Below are positions 49,655 to 57,896 of a DNA stretch of 64,000 bases, piece by piece. Position numbers and translations under genes: made by a program. The notes beneath the pieces were generated by a model, which searched no databases, was not told where the DNA came from, and saw only the letters and a list, made by a program, of their open reading frames with translations. Numbering within the stretch: position 1 is the stretch's first letter; each line of letters opens with the position of its first letter. Where the stretch lies: positions 62,001 through 126,000 of the forward strand of contig NZ_LZTA01000102.1 of assembly GCF_001665875.1 (NCBI RefSeq), read 5' to 3'. The stretch is from Mycobacterium sp. 852002-40037_SCH5390672. GTDB lineage: Bacteria; Actinomycetota; Actinomycetes; Mycobacteriales; Mycobacteriaceae.

Positions 49655-50020
49655 TTCGCGTACCTGATGACGGTGGCGCGATCGTCCGCAAAAGTTGTGG
49701 GGGTTTTCCGGTGTCGGGTGATAGCCGGGGCTGCATAACCCATGGGCGGTTCCTTCGCGCTCGGCATCGTCGGGCCCGCGGACGCGGGACCGCCGGAGGA
49801 ATCACGTTGCCGTGGGGTCATCCGCGCCGATCACGCTGTGGACCACCGCTGACAACGAACGGCTCGTGTTTGACGCTACGCCACCACCGGCGCGTCCTGG
49901 GCATTGCACCCGGCAGATAAGGGCCTATCGTTGCGATACCGCAACAAATCCCTTGCGGTGCAAGGGATGAGGCGACGATGCTCGACATCTGCCCCGGTGG
50001 AGCGGGATTACGGTAGGGTG
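49655..50020. other. Intergenic gap
   Basis: 366 bp between DUF5994 and a small plus-strand gene. Minus-strand reading frames here look non-coding. No recognised RNA or repeat. It should hold divergent promoters. Confidence 0.5.
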
Positions 50021-50278
50021 ATGGCAACGGCGAGGACGGATTATATGTCTATAGATAACTGGTGCGACGCAGTCGAGATCCATCCGTCCCAGATCCGGGT
50101 CGGCGACATCATCGGCACGCGGCGCCCTACCGAATTGCGTCTGACCGTCAAGATGATCAGCGGTCCGCAGAGCGGTCCGCGGCAGTGGACATTTTTCAGC
50201 CGAGACGATAGCGGCCAGCAGCGAACCAGTACGTTCGGAGAAGACGAATTGGTCCGCAGGTACGCGAAATCATCCTGA
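50021..50278 (+). CDS. Small hypothetical protein, 85 residues
   Basis: MATARTDYMSIDNWCDAVEIHPSQIRVGDIIGTRRPTELRLTVKMISGPQSGPRQWTF, then FFSRDDSGQQRTSTFGEDELVRRYAKSS: a beta-rich basic small protein resembling a short SH3- or KOW-like fold, with IRVGDIIG and a strand pattern. No match is remembered. ATG chosen for GTAGGGTG just upstream; an internal ATG (50045) is possible. Confidence 0.55.
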   Translation: MATARTDYMSIDNWCDAVEIHPSQIRVGDIIGTRRPTELRLTVKMISGPQSGPRQWTFFSRDDSGQQRTSTFGEDELVRRYAKSS

Positions 50279-50290
50279 CGCCCAGGCCGA

Positions 50291-50434
50291 TCAGCGACGT
50301 TGCGTTGCCGAGCCGGGGGCGTCGGTATCGGGGCGATCCGAAAACGTCGGGTGCTCGACCGGTTTCCCGGCGGTTTCGTCCGAAGCGACGTGTGTAGGTA
50401 CCTCTGGATGGGAAAACAGGTTCGACTTGTCCAT
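50291..50434 (-). CDS. Small hypothetical protein, 47 residues
   Basis: Reads MDKSNLFSHPEVPTHVASDE and ends in ATQRR; hydrophilic with many Pro, Thr and Asp, likely disordered. The reason to list it is GGAAGGA 7 nt before the ATG. It converges on the 85-residue gene with 12 bp between stops. Function unknown. Confidence 0.4.
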   Translation of the reverse strand: MDKSNLFSHPEVPTHVASDETAGKPVEHPTFSDRPDTDAPGSATQRR

Positions 50435-50837
50435 GGGCTGTCCTTCCGAATGAAGAGTTCGGCCGATACGCACTGTTACCTGACGTCGGACGAGGATCGA
50501 ATCGCACGGCGATCTCATTCGTAATTCGTTCACGATTCGTGATGACCACTAGAAGGCGGTTCATCTCCACTGTACAGGCAGCCAACGCCGCGCAGGCGGT
50601 AGGCGGTGAGCTGATGCCCTACCATGCATTCTGCACCGGAGAAGGCGGTTCCGTCGTAGTCGCGGCGCTCGGGTTGCGCCGGTCACAGGCGTTGACACCG
50701 TCCAGACCGTCCGCAACGCAGGTTGCATAGCGCCGCAAAGCTTTTCAAAGTTTTTCAAAACTTGGTCGGCGTCATGTTACCCTGATCCCGCATGGATGTG
50801 ATTGGTACATCCGCATTTGAATGAGAGAAGTAAGTAA

Positions 50838-51041
50838 ATGGCACAGGGAACTGTGAAGTGGTTCAACGGTGAAAAGGGCTTCGGCTTCATCACCCCTGAC
50901 GACGGCGCGAAGGACCTCTTCGTCCACTACTCCGAGATCCAGGGAAACGGCTACCGTTCGCTCGAGGAGAACCAGCGTGTTCAGTTCGAGGTTGAGCAAG
51001 GAGCCAAAGGCCCCCAGGCAGTAGGAGTCTCTGCCGTCTAG
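50838..51041 (+). CDS. Cold shock protein (CspA/CspB type)
   Basis: A 67-residue OB-fold nucleic-acid-binding protein. RNP1 is KGFGFI and RNP2 is LFVHYSEI in MAQGTVKWFNGEKGFGFITPDDGAKDLFVHYSEI; it ends AKGPQAVGVSAV. Binds single-stranded RNA or DNA and melts mRNA structure. A TACCCT -10-like box at about 50776 and an AT-rich leader of about 55 nt precede it, which may fold as in other csp leaders. GAGAGAAG lies before the ATG. A terminator follows. Confidence 0.95.
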   Translation: MAQGTVKWFNGEKGFGFITPDDGAKDLFVHYSEIQGNGYRSLEENQRVQFEVEQGAKGPQAVGVSAV

Positions 51042-51062
51042 AAATTCACATACATCACGGTG

Positions 51063-51085
51063 GGGCTGGTGCTTCGTACCAGCCC
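51063..51085 (+). terminator. Stem-loop terminator after the cold shock gene
   Basis: GGGCTGGT (51063-51070) and ACCAGCCC (51078-51085) form a perfect 8-bp stem with loop GCTTCGT. A weak T-run (GTTTTC) follows after a few bases. The remaining 250 bp to the next gene shows nothing else. Confidence 0.65.
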
Positions 51086-51340
51086 ACTGGTGTTTTCGGG
51101 CCCCTTGACGCCGGTGACCTGCTGATTCGATTCGTTGAGGGTGCATTTCGATCTGTCCGGCGCATCGCGCAATCCGCGATCGCGGGCGACCGGTTCCCAA
51201 GTTTCTGAGTCGCTGCCCAACGATGCCTTCGTTGTGGTGACTCATGGGCGGATCAACCTTCGGGGGCCGCGTGCCCCGTCGGCTGCGACATCACCCAGCA
51301 GTTCACCCGATCCGGACCGTCCAACCGGGATAATGCCCGC

Positions 51341-52039
51341 ATGCGTCTGGCGTGGGTGCTGCGATGGGCGACCGCGGTGGCCCTCGTCTCGGTGGGCGGC
51401 ACACGCACCGCGCAAGCCAGCCCCGACGTGCCGCCGGTTAGCGACGCCGCGCGAGCGGCCGGATTCGTGGACATCCGCACCGTCGTTTCCGACGCGGTGC
51501 TCGACCTGCGCTACGCGACGACGAACAATTTCACCCACACGCAGCTGTATCCCGCCGACGCAAGGTGCCTCGTACACCAATCGATGGCCCCGGGCCTGGC
51601 CGCTGCCGCCGGCGCGCTGCGCCCGCAGGGCCACCTGCTGGTGTTCTGGGACTGCTATCGGCCGCACGACGTCCAGGTCAAAATGTTCAACCTGGTCCCC
51701 AACCCCGCCTGGGTGGCACGCCCGGGCGCGTACGCGCGCAGCCACGAGTCGGGGCGTTCGGTGGACGTGACCTTCACGACGACCCAGCAGCCGTGCCCGT
51801 CGGGGCAATACGCGGGCGGACTGTGCCTGGCTGACATGGGTACTGATTTTGACGACTTCACTTCTCGGGCAACTGCTTTCAATACACAAGGCATCAGCCC
51901 CGATGCTGTGGCGAACCGGGCGGCGCTGCGCTCGGCCATGAACTATGGCGGGTTGAAGGTGTATTCGGGTGAGTGGTGGCATTTCGACGGTCCGGGAGCC
52001 GGTGTCGACCAACCGATCCTCAACGTCCCCGTCGACTAG
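51341..52039 (+). CDS. D-alanyl-D-alanine dipeptidase, VanX type (M15D)
   Basis: A 232-residue exported enzyme. Signal peptide AWVLRWATAVALVSVGGTRTAQA, then the VanX fold: VLDLRYATTNNFTHTQLYP, WDCYRPHDVQVKMFN (substrate arginine), SHESGRSVDVTF with the zinc His and Asp, and SGEWWHFDGP with the catalytic Glu and zinc His. It cleaves D-Ala-D-Ala dipeptide; in non-resistant bacteria it may serve cell-wall turnover. No vanH, vanA or vanRS gene is nearby. Confidence 0.9.
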   Translation: MRLAWVLRWATAVALVSVGGTRTAQASPDVPPVSDAARAAGFVDIRTVVSDAVLDLRYATTNNFTHTQLYPADARCLVHQSMAPGLAAAAGALRPQGHLLVFWDCYRPHDVQVKMFNLVPNPAWVARPGAYARSHESGRSVDVTFTTTQQPCPSGQYAGGLCLADMGTDFDDFTSRATAFNTQGISPDAVANRAALRSAMNYGGLKVYSGEWWHFDGPGAGVDQPILNVPVD

Positions 52040-52124
52040 ACGATCTCATATTATTAGACGCTAATGTCATAATGTGGCTACTCGCGTAAGCTGCCAGCCG
52101 AGACGCGGCAGGCAAGGGGCGGCA

Positions 52125-52937
52125 GTGAGCGACGAACAGCGAGCGACCTACACGCACGGGCACCACGAGTCGGTGTTGCGCTCTCACCAGCGACGCACCG
52201 CCGAGGACTCCGCTGCGTACCTGCTGCCACACCTGAAATCGGGGATGTCCCTGCTCGACATCGGCTGCGGGCCCGGCACCATCACCGCCGACCTTGCCGC
52301 GCGGGTCGCACCCGGAGCGGTCACCGCAGTCGACCAGGTCGCCGACGTGCTCAGTGTTGCCCGCACCGAAGTCGAGCAACGCAGCCTGTCCAACGTCTCG
52401 TTCGCGACCGCCGACGTGCACAACCTCGATTTTCCCGACGGCACTTTCGATGTCGTCCACGCGCATCAGGTGTTACAGCACGTCACCGATCCGGTGGCGG
52501 CCCTGCGGGAGATGCGGCGAGTGTGCGCGCCGGGTGGCATCGTGGCGGCCCGCGACGCCGATTACTCGGGGTTCATCTGGTACCCACAGCTTCCGGCGCT
52601 CGACCTGTGGCGAGAGCTCTACCAACGCGTCGCGCGCGCCAACCGCGGCGAACCAGATGCGGGGCGCCGACTGCTGTCATGGGCCCAACAGGCGGGATTT
52701 GGCGACATCACGCCCACGGGCAGCCTGTGGTGTTTTGCCACGCCCACGACGCGCGATTGGTGGGGCGGAATGTGGGCCGACCGGATCCTGCACTCAACGG
52801 TGTCGCGCGACCTAATGAGCCTCGAACTGGCGACCACCGCGCAGCTCGAGGAGATCTCGGCCGCGTGGCGAGAATGGGCCGCCGCCCCGGACGCGTGGAT
52901 CGCCATACCTCACGGCGAAATCCTCTGCCGCGCATAG
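52125..52937 (+). CDS. SAM-dependent methyltransferase (UbiE/Methyltransf_11-like)
   Basis: A 270-residue class I methyltransferase. SAM motif I LLDIGCGPGTITADLA at about residues 44-59, acidic motif II VTAVDQVADVL, motif III DVVHAHQVLQHVTDPVAALREMRRVCAPGG. GTG 52125 begins VSDEQRATYTHGHHESVLRSHQRRTAEDSAAYLLPHL, matching the family start. Substrate unknown. It converges on an SDR gene 4 bp away. Confidence 0.88.
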   Translation: MSDEQRATYTHGHHESVLRSHQRRTAEDSAAYLLPHLKSGMSLLDIGCGPGTITADLAARVAPGAVTAVDQVADVLSVARTEVEQRSLSNVSFATADVHNLDFPDGTFDVVHAHQVLQHVTDPVAALREMRRVCAPGGIVAARDADYSGFIWYPQLPALDLWRELYQRVARANRGEPDAGRRLLSWAQQAGFGDITPTGSLWCFATPTTRDWWGGMWADRILHSTVSRDLMSLELATTAQLEEISAAWREWAAAPDAWIAIPHGEILCRA

Positions 52938-52941
52938 GAAT

Positions 52942-53766
52942 TTAGTCCAGGAACAGGTCGGGGATAGGATGCTCACCGCCGCCGTAGCGGGACAGGTCCG
53001 TTACCCCGGCGGAGTGCAGAACCTCAGCGTCGATGTAGCAGTTGCCGGTGGCTTCCCGGCTGGGCCGAGAGAAGATTTCTACCGCTGCGTCGGCCATGAT
53101 CTCAGGGCTGCGCGACGACTCGGCCAACTTGTCGCCGTCGGCCATGTTCGCCACCGCGGCGGTAGCGATATACGTCTGCGGCCACAGGCAATTCACGCCG
53201 ATCCCGGCGTCGGTGAATTCCGCCGCCCAGCCCAGCGACAGCAGCGTCATCCCGTACTTGGACAGCGTGTAGGCCGGGTGGGCGCCCAGCCAGCGTGGAT
53301 TCATGTTCACCGGTGGCGAGATCGTCAGCACGTGCGGGTTGGCGGATTTCTCCAGGTGTGGCACGCACGCCTTGGTCAGCAGGAACGTGCCACGCAGGTT
53401 GACCTCCTGCATCAGGTCGTACTTCTTGGCCGACAGAACGGCGGTCGGTTCCACCGCGATGGCGCTGGCGTTGTTGACGCAGACGTCGATGCCGCCGAAT
53501 CGCTGCACCGCCGCATCGACCACACGTTGCACGTCCTCTTCGCGGCGTACGTCGCCGACGACCGCCAGGGCCTTACCCCCGGCGGCCTCGACCTCGGCGG
53601 CGGCGGTGTGCACCGTTCCACGCAGACGGGGATGCGGGGTGTCGGTCTTGGCCAGGAGCACCACATTGGCGCCCTGCCTGGCCGCTCCGATGCCGATCGC
53701 GAGCCCGATTCCGCGGCTGCCACCGGAGATGACGATAGTGCGATCGACAAGCGAGCCGTTAGGCAT
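52942..53766 (-). CDS. Short-chain dehydrogenase/reductase
   Basis: A 274-residue SDR. SGGSRGIGLAIG is the cofactor motif, VNNASAI the second motif, and PAYTLSKYGMTLL the YxxxK site. MNPRWLGAHPAYTLSKYG and VEIFSRPSREATGNCYIDAEVL match the SDR subgroup related to hydroxysteroid dehydrogenase-like protein 2 (HSDL2). AAGGAGG 6 nt before the ATG gives strong translation. Divergent from the B12-dependent mutase and may serve the same acyl-CoA pathway. Confidence 0.88.
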   Translation of the reverse strand: MPNGSLVDRTIVISGGSRGIGLAIGIGAARQGANVVLLAKTDTPHPRLRGTVHTAAAEVEAAGGKALAVVGDVRREEDVQRVVDAAVQRFGGIDVCVNNASAIAVEPTAVLSAKKYDLMQEVNLRGTFLLTKACVPHLEKSANPHVLTISPPVNMNPRWLGAHPAYTLSKYGMTLLSLGWAAEFTDAGIGVNCLWPQTYIATAAVANMADGDKLAESSRSPEIMADAAVEIFSRPSREATGNCYIDAEVLHSAGVTDLSRYGGGEHPIPDLFLD

Positions 53767-53822
53767 TGAGCCTCCTTTTACCTGGTCAAGCATGTGGTAT
53801 TGGCATTCTCTTTTTTTGCAAG

Positions 53823-53828
53823 TACGTT
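53823..53828 (+). promoter_or_regulatory. -10 box of the leaderless mutase operon
   Basis: TACGTT, then ATTCACCG (8 nt), then the ATG at 53837. Confidence 0.45.
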
Positions 53829-53836
53829 ATTCACCG

Positions 53837-55414
53837 ATGGATAATACGGCCCACACTCCGTCTGGCATCCCGCTGCAGCCCGTGTACGGGCCGTCGGATG
53901 TCAGCGCGGAGCCTCCGCAGCCCGGGGAGTTCCCCTTCACCCGGGGTAACTTCGCGTCCGGTTATCGGGGCAAGCTCTGGACCTTCCGCCAGTACTCGGG
54001 ATTCGGCACCGCCGAGGAATCCAACCGCCGTTACCGCTATCTGCTGGATCAGGGTGGGACCGGGTTGTCGGTGGCGCTCGATCTGCCCACCCAGTGTGGG
54101 TATGACTCCGATGATCCCGAGTTCGGTGAGGAGGTCGGCCGGGTCGGCGTCGCGGTGGATACCTTGGCCGACTTCGAGATCCTGTTCGACGGCATCCCGT
54201 TGGACAAGCTCAGCACGAGCATGACGATCAACGGCACGGCGGCGATCCTGCTGGCGTTCTATGTCGCGGCTGCTGAGAAGAAGGGGATAGCGCGGGAGAA
54301 GCTCACCGGAACCATCCAGAACGACATCCTCAAGGAATACGCCTCGCGCGGGACGTGGATCTGGCCGCCGGAGCCGTCGCTGCGACTGATCGCCGACACC
54401 ATCGAGTTCTGCGCGGCCGAAGTTCCCCGGTTCAACGCGATTTCGGTGGCGGGTGCGCACTTTCGCGACGCCGGGGCCAACGCAGTGCAGGAGATGGCGT
54501 TCACCCTGGCCGACGGGGTGACCTATTGCGACACCGTGGTGCAGCGCGGCCGCATGACGATCGACCAGTTCGCACCGCAGATCTCGTTCTTCTTCTACAC
54601 TCACGGAGATTTCTTCGAGGAGATCGCCAAATACCGTGCCGGACGCCGGCGTTGGGCGACCATCGTGCAGGAGCGCTACGGCGCGAAAACGGCCAAGGCG
54701 GCGATGTTCCGCTTCGGCTGTGTGTGTGGCGGCGCGTCGCTGTACGCACCGCAGGCCCACAACAACATCGTCCGGGTGGCCTACGAGGCGATGGCCGCGG
54801 TGCTCGGCGGTGTGCAGTCGATGTTCACCGCGGCCTGGGACGAGCCGTTCGCGCTGCCCACCGAGGAAACCACGACGTTGGCGCTGCGCACCCAGCAGAT
54901 CCTGGCGCACGAAACCGGCGTGGCCAGCGTCGCGGACCCGCTGGGCGGCTCGTACTTCGTCGAGGCGCTCACCGATGCGACCGAGGCGCGCATCATCGAG
55001 ATCATGTCCGACCTCGAGCGCCACGGCGGCATGGTCGCCGCCATCGAGGATGGTTACCTGCAGGGCCTGATCGCCGACGAAGCGTTCAGTTTGCATCGCG
55101 ACGTGGAGGCCGGCACCCGCCCGGTCGTCGGGGTCAACCGGTTCGTGACCGAGGAGCCGGCACACGATGTCGTCACCTACGAGCTCGACGCCGAAGGACG
55201 TGATCTGCAACTCAAGCGGCTGTCCAAGGTCAAGGCTGAACGAGATTCGGTTGCAGTGAAATCCAGCCTTGGGGCGCTGTCGAGTTCCGCCGAGGGAGAC
55301 GACAACCTGATGCACAAGTTGATCGACTGCGCCAATGCGTACTGCACGGTCGGGGAGATGGTGTCCGCGCTGAAGGCAGTGTGGGGCGAATTCCAGCAGC
55401 CGGTGGTGTTCTAA
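53837..55414 (+). CDS. B12-dependent acyl-CoA mutase, large (catalytic) subunit
   Basis: A 525-residue TIM-barrel mutase of the methylmalonyl-CoA mutase family without its own B12 domain. The start PVYGP, FPFTRGNFASGYRGKLWTFRQYSGFGTAEESN and GLSVALDLPTQCGYDSDDP follow the isobutyryl-CoA mutase layout. Substrate residues, however, are Tyr53 (RQY) and Arg171 (ASRGTW), which in methylmalonyl-CoA mutase bind the carboxylate, whereas isobutyryl and 2-hydroxyisobutyryl mutases have Phe or Ile and Gln. The active-site Tyr of SGYH is replaced by Ala207 before His208. So the substrate is likely a dicarboxylic or otherwise unusual acyl-CoA. The small subunit gene follows directly. Confidence 0.9.
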   Translation: MDNTAHTPSGIPLQPVYGPSDVSAEPPQPGEFPFTRGNFASGYRGKLWTFRQYSGFGTAEESNRRYRYLLDQGGTGLSVALDLPTQCGYDSDDPEFGEEVGRVGVAVDTLADFEILFDGIPLDKLSTSMTINGTAAILLAFYVAAAEKKGIAREKLTGTIQNDILKEYASRGTWIWPPEPSLRLIADTIEFCAAEVPRFNAISVAGAHFRDAGANAVQEMAFTLADGVTYCDTVVQRGRMTIDQFAPQISFFFYTHGDFFEEIAKYRAGRRRWATIVQERYGAKTAKAAMFRFGCVCGGASLYAPQAHNNIVRVAYEAMAAVLGGVQSMFTAAWDEPFALPTEETTTLALRTQQILAHETGVASVADPLGGSYFVEALTDATEARIIEIMSDLERHGGMVAAIEDGYLQGLIADEAFSLHRDVEAGTRPVVGVNRFVTEEPAHDVVTYELDAEGRDLQLKRLSKVKAERDSVAVKSSLGALSSSAEGDDNLMHKLIDCANAYCTVGEMVSALKAVWGEFQQPVVF

Positions 55415-55855
55415 GTGGCCGTTCGCGTTCTGGTTGCCAAACCCGGCTTGGACGGGCATGACCGCGGCGCGAAAATCGTCGCCCGTACCTTGCGTGATGC
55501 CGGGTTCGAGGTCATCTACACCGGCATCCGCCAGCGCATCGAGGACATCGCCTCGATCGCGGTCCAGGAAGACGTCGCGGTGGTCGGCCTGAGCATCCTG
55601 TCGGGTGCGCACCTGGCACTCACCGCGCGCACCGTCGAAGCGTTGCGCGCCGCGGACGCCGCCGACATCGCCGTCGTCGTCGGGGGCACCATCCCGCACG
55701 CCGACGTCCCCAAGCTCTTGTCGGCGGGTGCGGCCGCGGTATTCCCCACGGGGACACCGCTGGACAACCTCGTACGTGAGATCCGCGCACTGACCGGCAC
55801 GGCGGACGTTGAACCGAAGGAACCCGTCACGGAGGAACCATGCGCGTCGGAGTAA
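55415..55855 (+). CDS. B12-binding small subunit of acyl-CoA mutase
   Basis: A 146-residue cobalamin-binding domain. KPGLDGHDRGAKIVARTL contains D-x-H-x2-G with His15 as lower axial cobalt ligand, then GLSILSG and GGTIPHADVPKLLSAGAAAVFPTGT complete the three B12 motifs. The acidic tail is longer than needed. GTG starts right after the large-subunit stop. Together they form an A2B2 enzyme like isobutyryl-CoA mutase. No MeaB/ArgK-type G-protein chaperone is in the window. Confidence 0.93.
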   Translation: MAVRVLVAKPGLDGHDRGAKIVARTLRDAGFEVIYTGIRQRIEDIASIAVQEDVAVVGLSILSGAHLALTARTVEALRAADAADIAVVVGGTIPHADVPKLLSAGAAAVFPTGTPLDNLVREIRALTGTADVEPKEPVTEEPCASE

Positions 55856-56796
55856 TGATCGGCGCCGAGCGTGGCGATATGGCCCGCAAAGTGGACAAAC
55901 TGGCCTCCGATATCGAGTGGGCCGAATCCGCGGGCCTGGACACCGCGTGGATGCCGCAGGTGCCCAACGACTTCGACTGCCTGACCATGGTGTCGCTGAT
56001 GGCCGCGCACAGTTCGCGCATCGAGTTGGGTACTGCGGTGGTGCCGCTACAAGCCCAGCATCCGATCGCCCTTGCCCGCCAGGCACTCTCGACGCATGCG
56101 GTGGCCGGCGGACGCCTCGCCCTGGGCGTCGGACCGTCGCACCACTGGATCGTCCGAGACATGCTGGGTTTGCCGTACGAGAAGCCGGCCGCCTATACCC
56201 GCGACTACCTGCAGGTGCTCAACGCCGCCATCGCCGGGCCGGGATCGGTTGACGTCGAGAATGCTTCGTTCAAGGTGCACAATCCGCTGGCGATCGGGGC
56301 CGATACCCCGATGCCGGTACTGGTCGCGGCGCTGGGGCCGGTGATGCTGCAGATTGCCGGCGAACTCGCCGACGGCACCGTGCTGTGGATGGCCGACGAG
56401 CGCGCGATCGGTGATCACATCGCGCCGAAGATCGCCAAGGCGGCGGCGGACGCCGGGCGCCCCGCACCGCGGATCGTCGCGGGCATCCCGGTATGCCTGT
56501 GTGCGCCTGGGCAAGTCGACGAAGCCAAGGAGCGGGCCAACCGAATCCTGGGCGAGGCCGAGGTATCGCCCAACTACCAGCGCCTGCTCGACCGTGGCGA
56601 TGCCCGCGATGTCGGTGATCTGTGTGCGGCCGGCGACGAGAAACAGATTCTGTCGCGATTCCGCTCTTTCGCCGACGCCGGTGTGACCGACCTGTCGGTG
56701 CGGCTGCTGCCCATCGGTGACAACCGTGATGAGCTGGTCGAATCCAAACGCCGCACCCGCGAAATGATCGCCTCACTCGCAGCGGAATTGCGTTGA
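55840..56796 (+). CDS. LLM class F420-dependent oxidoreductase
   Basis: A 318-residue luciferase-like TIM-barrel protein. MRVGVMIGAERGDMARKVDKLASDIEWAESAGLDTAWMPQ, IELGTAVVPLQAQHPIALARQALSTHAVAGGRLALGVGPSHHWIV and PMPVLVAALGPVMLQIAGELADGTVLWM are the deazaflavin-binding family blocks. It probably uses coenzyme F420 to reduce or oxidise an acyl-CoA or intermediate of the cluster; exact reaction unknown. The start overlaps the end of the small mutase subunit by 16 bp, so they are co-translated. Confidence 0.9.
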   Translation: MRVGVMIGAERGDMARKVDKLASDIEWAESAGLDTAWMPQVPNDFDCLTMVSLMAAHSSRIELGTAVVPLQAQHPIALARQALSTHAVAGGRLALGVGPSHHWIVRDMLGLPYEKPAAYTRDYLQVLNAAIAGPGSVDVENASFKVHNPLAIGADTPMPVLVAALGPVMLQIAGELADGTVLWMADERAIGDHIAPKIAKAAADAGRPAPRIVAGIPVCLCAPGQVDEAKERANRILGEAEVSPNYQRLLDRGDARDVGDLCAAGDEKQILSRFRSFADAGVTDLSVRLLPIGDNRDELVESKRRTREMIASLAAELR

Positions 56797-57830
56797 CTGC
56801 CAGCTTCACCGGGCCGCTGGCAGGCATACGCATCCTCGAAGTCGGCACCATGCTGGCGGGCCCGTACGCGACCATGCTGCTCGCCGATCTCGGTGCCGAG
56901 GTCACCAAGATCGAACCCGCCGGCGGCGAGATCTCCCGCAGCGTGGGTGCCACCTACTTCGCCAGCCTCAACCGCAACAAATCCAGCATCACTCTGGACC
57001 TGAATTCCGGAGCGGGACAGCAACGATTGGGCGAACTGGTCGCCGAATCCCACGCGCTGCTGGTGAACCTGAAACCTTCGGCCATCCGCCGGCTGGGTCT
57101 GACCTATGACGAGCTGCGACGGCACAACGAGCGGATCGTCTGCGTGGCGATCACCGGTTTCGGTCTGTACGGCGGCGACGATCCGGCCTTCGACTACGTG
57201 GTGCAGGCGGGCGTCGGCACCGCCGCACTGACCGGTGACCCGGACGGACCCCCGACGCTGCCCGGCTACTCCTCGGCCGACAACTCCACCGGAATGGCCG
57301 CGGCGCTAGGGCTTTTGGCCAAGATCATCTCCGGCACCGGCGGCCAGGTGGATGTGTCGCTGCGCGACGTCATGCTGTCCCAGCTGAACTACCACGCGTC
57401 GGCCTATCTGAACAGCGGTGTCGAGCCGCAGCGCCGTCCATACGGGGCCCACTCCTATTACGTTCCGGCTCAGCTCTTCCCAACCGCCGACGGATATCTG
57501 GCGCTGTTCATCACGCACGACGGCTTCTGGAAGTCGTTCGCCGCCGAAGCGGGCATCGGGGGTTTCGAAACCATGGCCGAACGCGTCGCCCGCCGCGACG
57601 AGGTGCTGGCGGTGGTCACGGCGATGCTGGCCACCGACAGCGCCGTGGGGTGGGAAGCACGACTGCGGCCGTTGGGAGTTCCGGCGGCCGCCGTCAGAAC
57701 TTTGCCCGAGGCCCTCGAAGCGACCCCGGAAGTGGTGGTGACAGCGGGTGATTTCCGTTTGGTAGGAAGCCCGATTCACGTCTCGGGGTATCAGCCCGAG
57801 TATCGTCCGCCGCCGGAGCTGGCTAACTAA
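56793..57830 (+). CDS. CaiB/BaiF (family III) CoA transferase
   Basis: A 345-residue CoA transferase, somewhat short (usual 380-430). GIRILEVGTMLAGPYATMLLADLGAEVTKIEP is the N-terminal CoA-binding block; RNKSSITLDLNSGAGQQRLGELVAESHALLVNLKP and DDPAFDYVVQAGVGTAALTGDPDGPP follow, with the catalytic Asp134. Family members move CoA between carboxylic acids, so it may activate the mutase substrate. TTG start in the TTGA overlap with the LLM gene. Last gene of the mutase-LLM-transferase operon. Confidence 0.9.
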   Translation: MTASFTGPLAGIRILEVGTMLAGPYATMLLADLGAEVTKIEPAGGEISRSVGATYFASLNRNKSSITLDLNSGAGQQRLGELVAESHALLVNLKPSAIRRLGLTYDELRRHNERIVCVAITGFGLYGGDDPAFDYVVQAGVGTAALTGDPDGPPTLPGYSSADNSTGMAAALGLLAKIISGTGGQVDVSLRDVMLSQLNYHASAYLNSGVEPQRRPYGAHSYYVPAQLFPTADGYLALFITHDGFWKSFAAEAGIGGFETMAERVARRDEVLAVVTAMLATDSAVGWEARLRPLGVPAAAVRTLPEALEATPEVVVTAGDFRLVGSPIHVSGYQPEYRPPPELAN

Positions 57831-57896
57831 GCCGCCGAACGTCGAGCTGTGGCGCCAATATCGCCGATTTCGCCCGACAAAGTCCCACGTTTGGCG

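Noticed and set aside
50539..50730. 63-codon plus-strand frame before the cold shock gene
   Set aside because: No ribosome binding site, no recognisable fold, and it lies in an AT-richer leader region.
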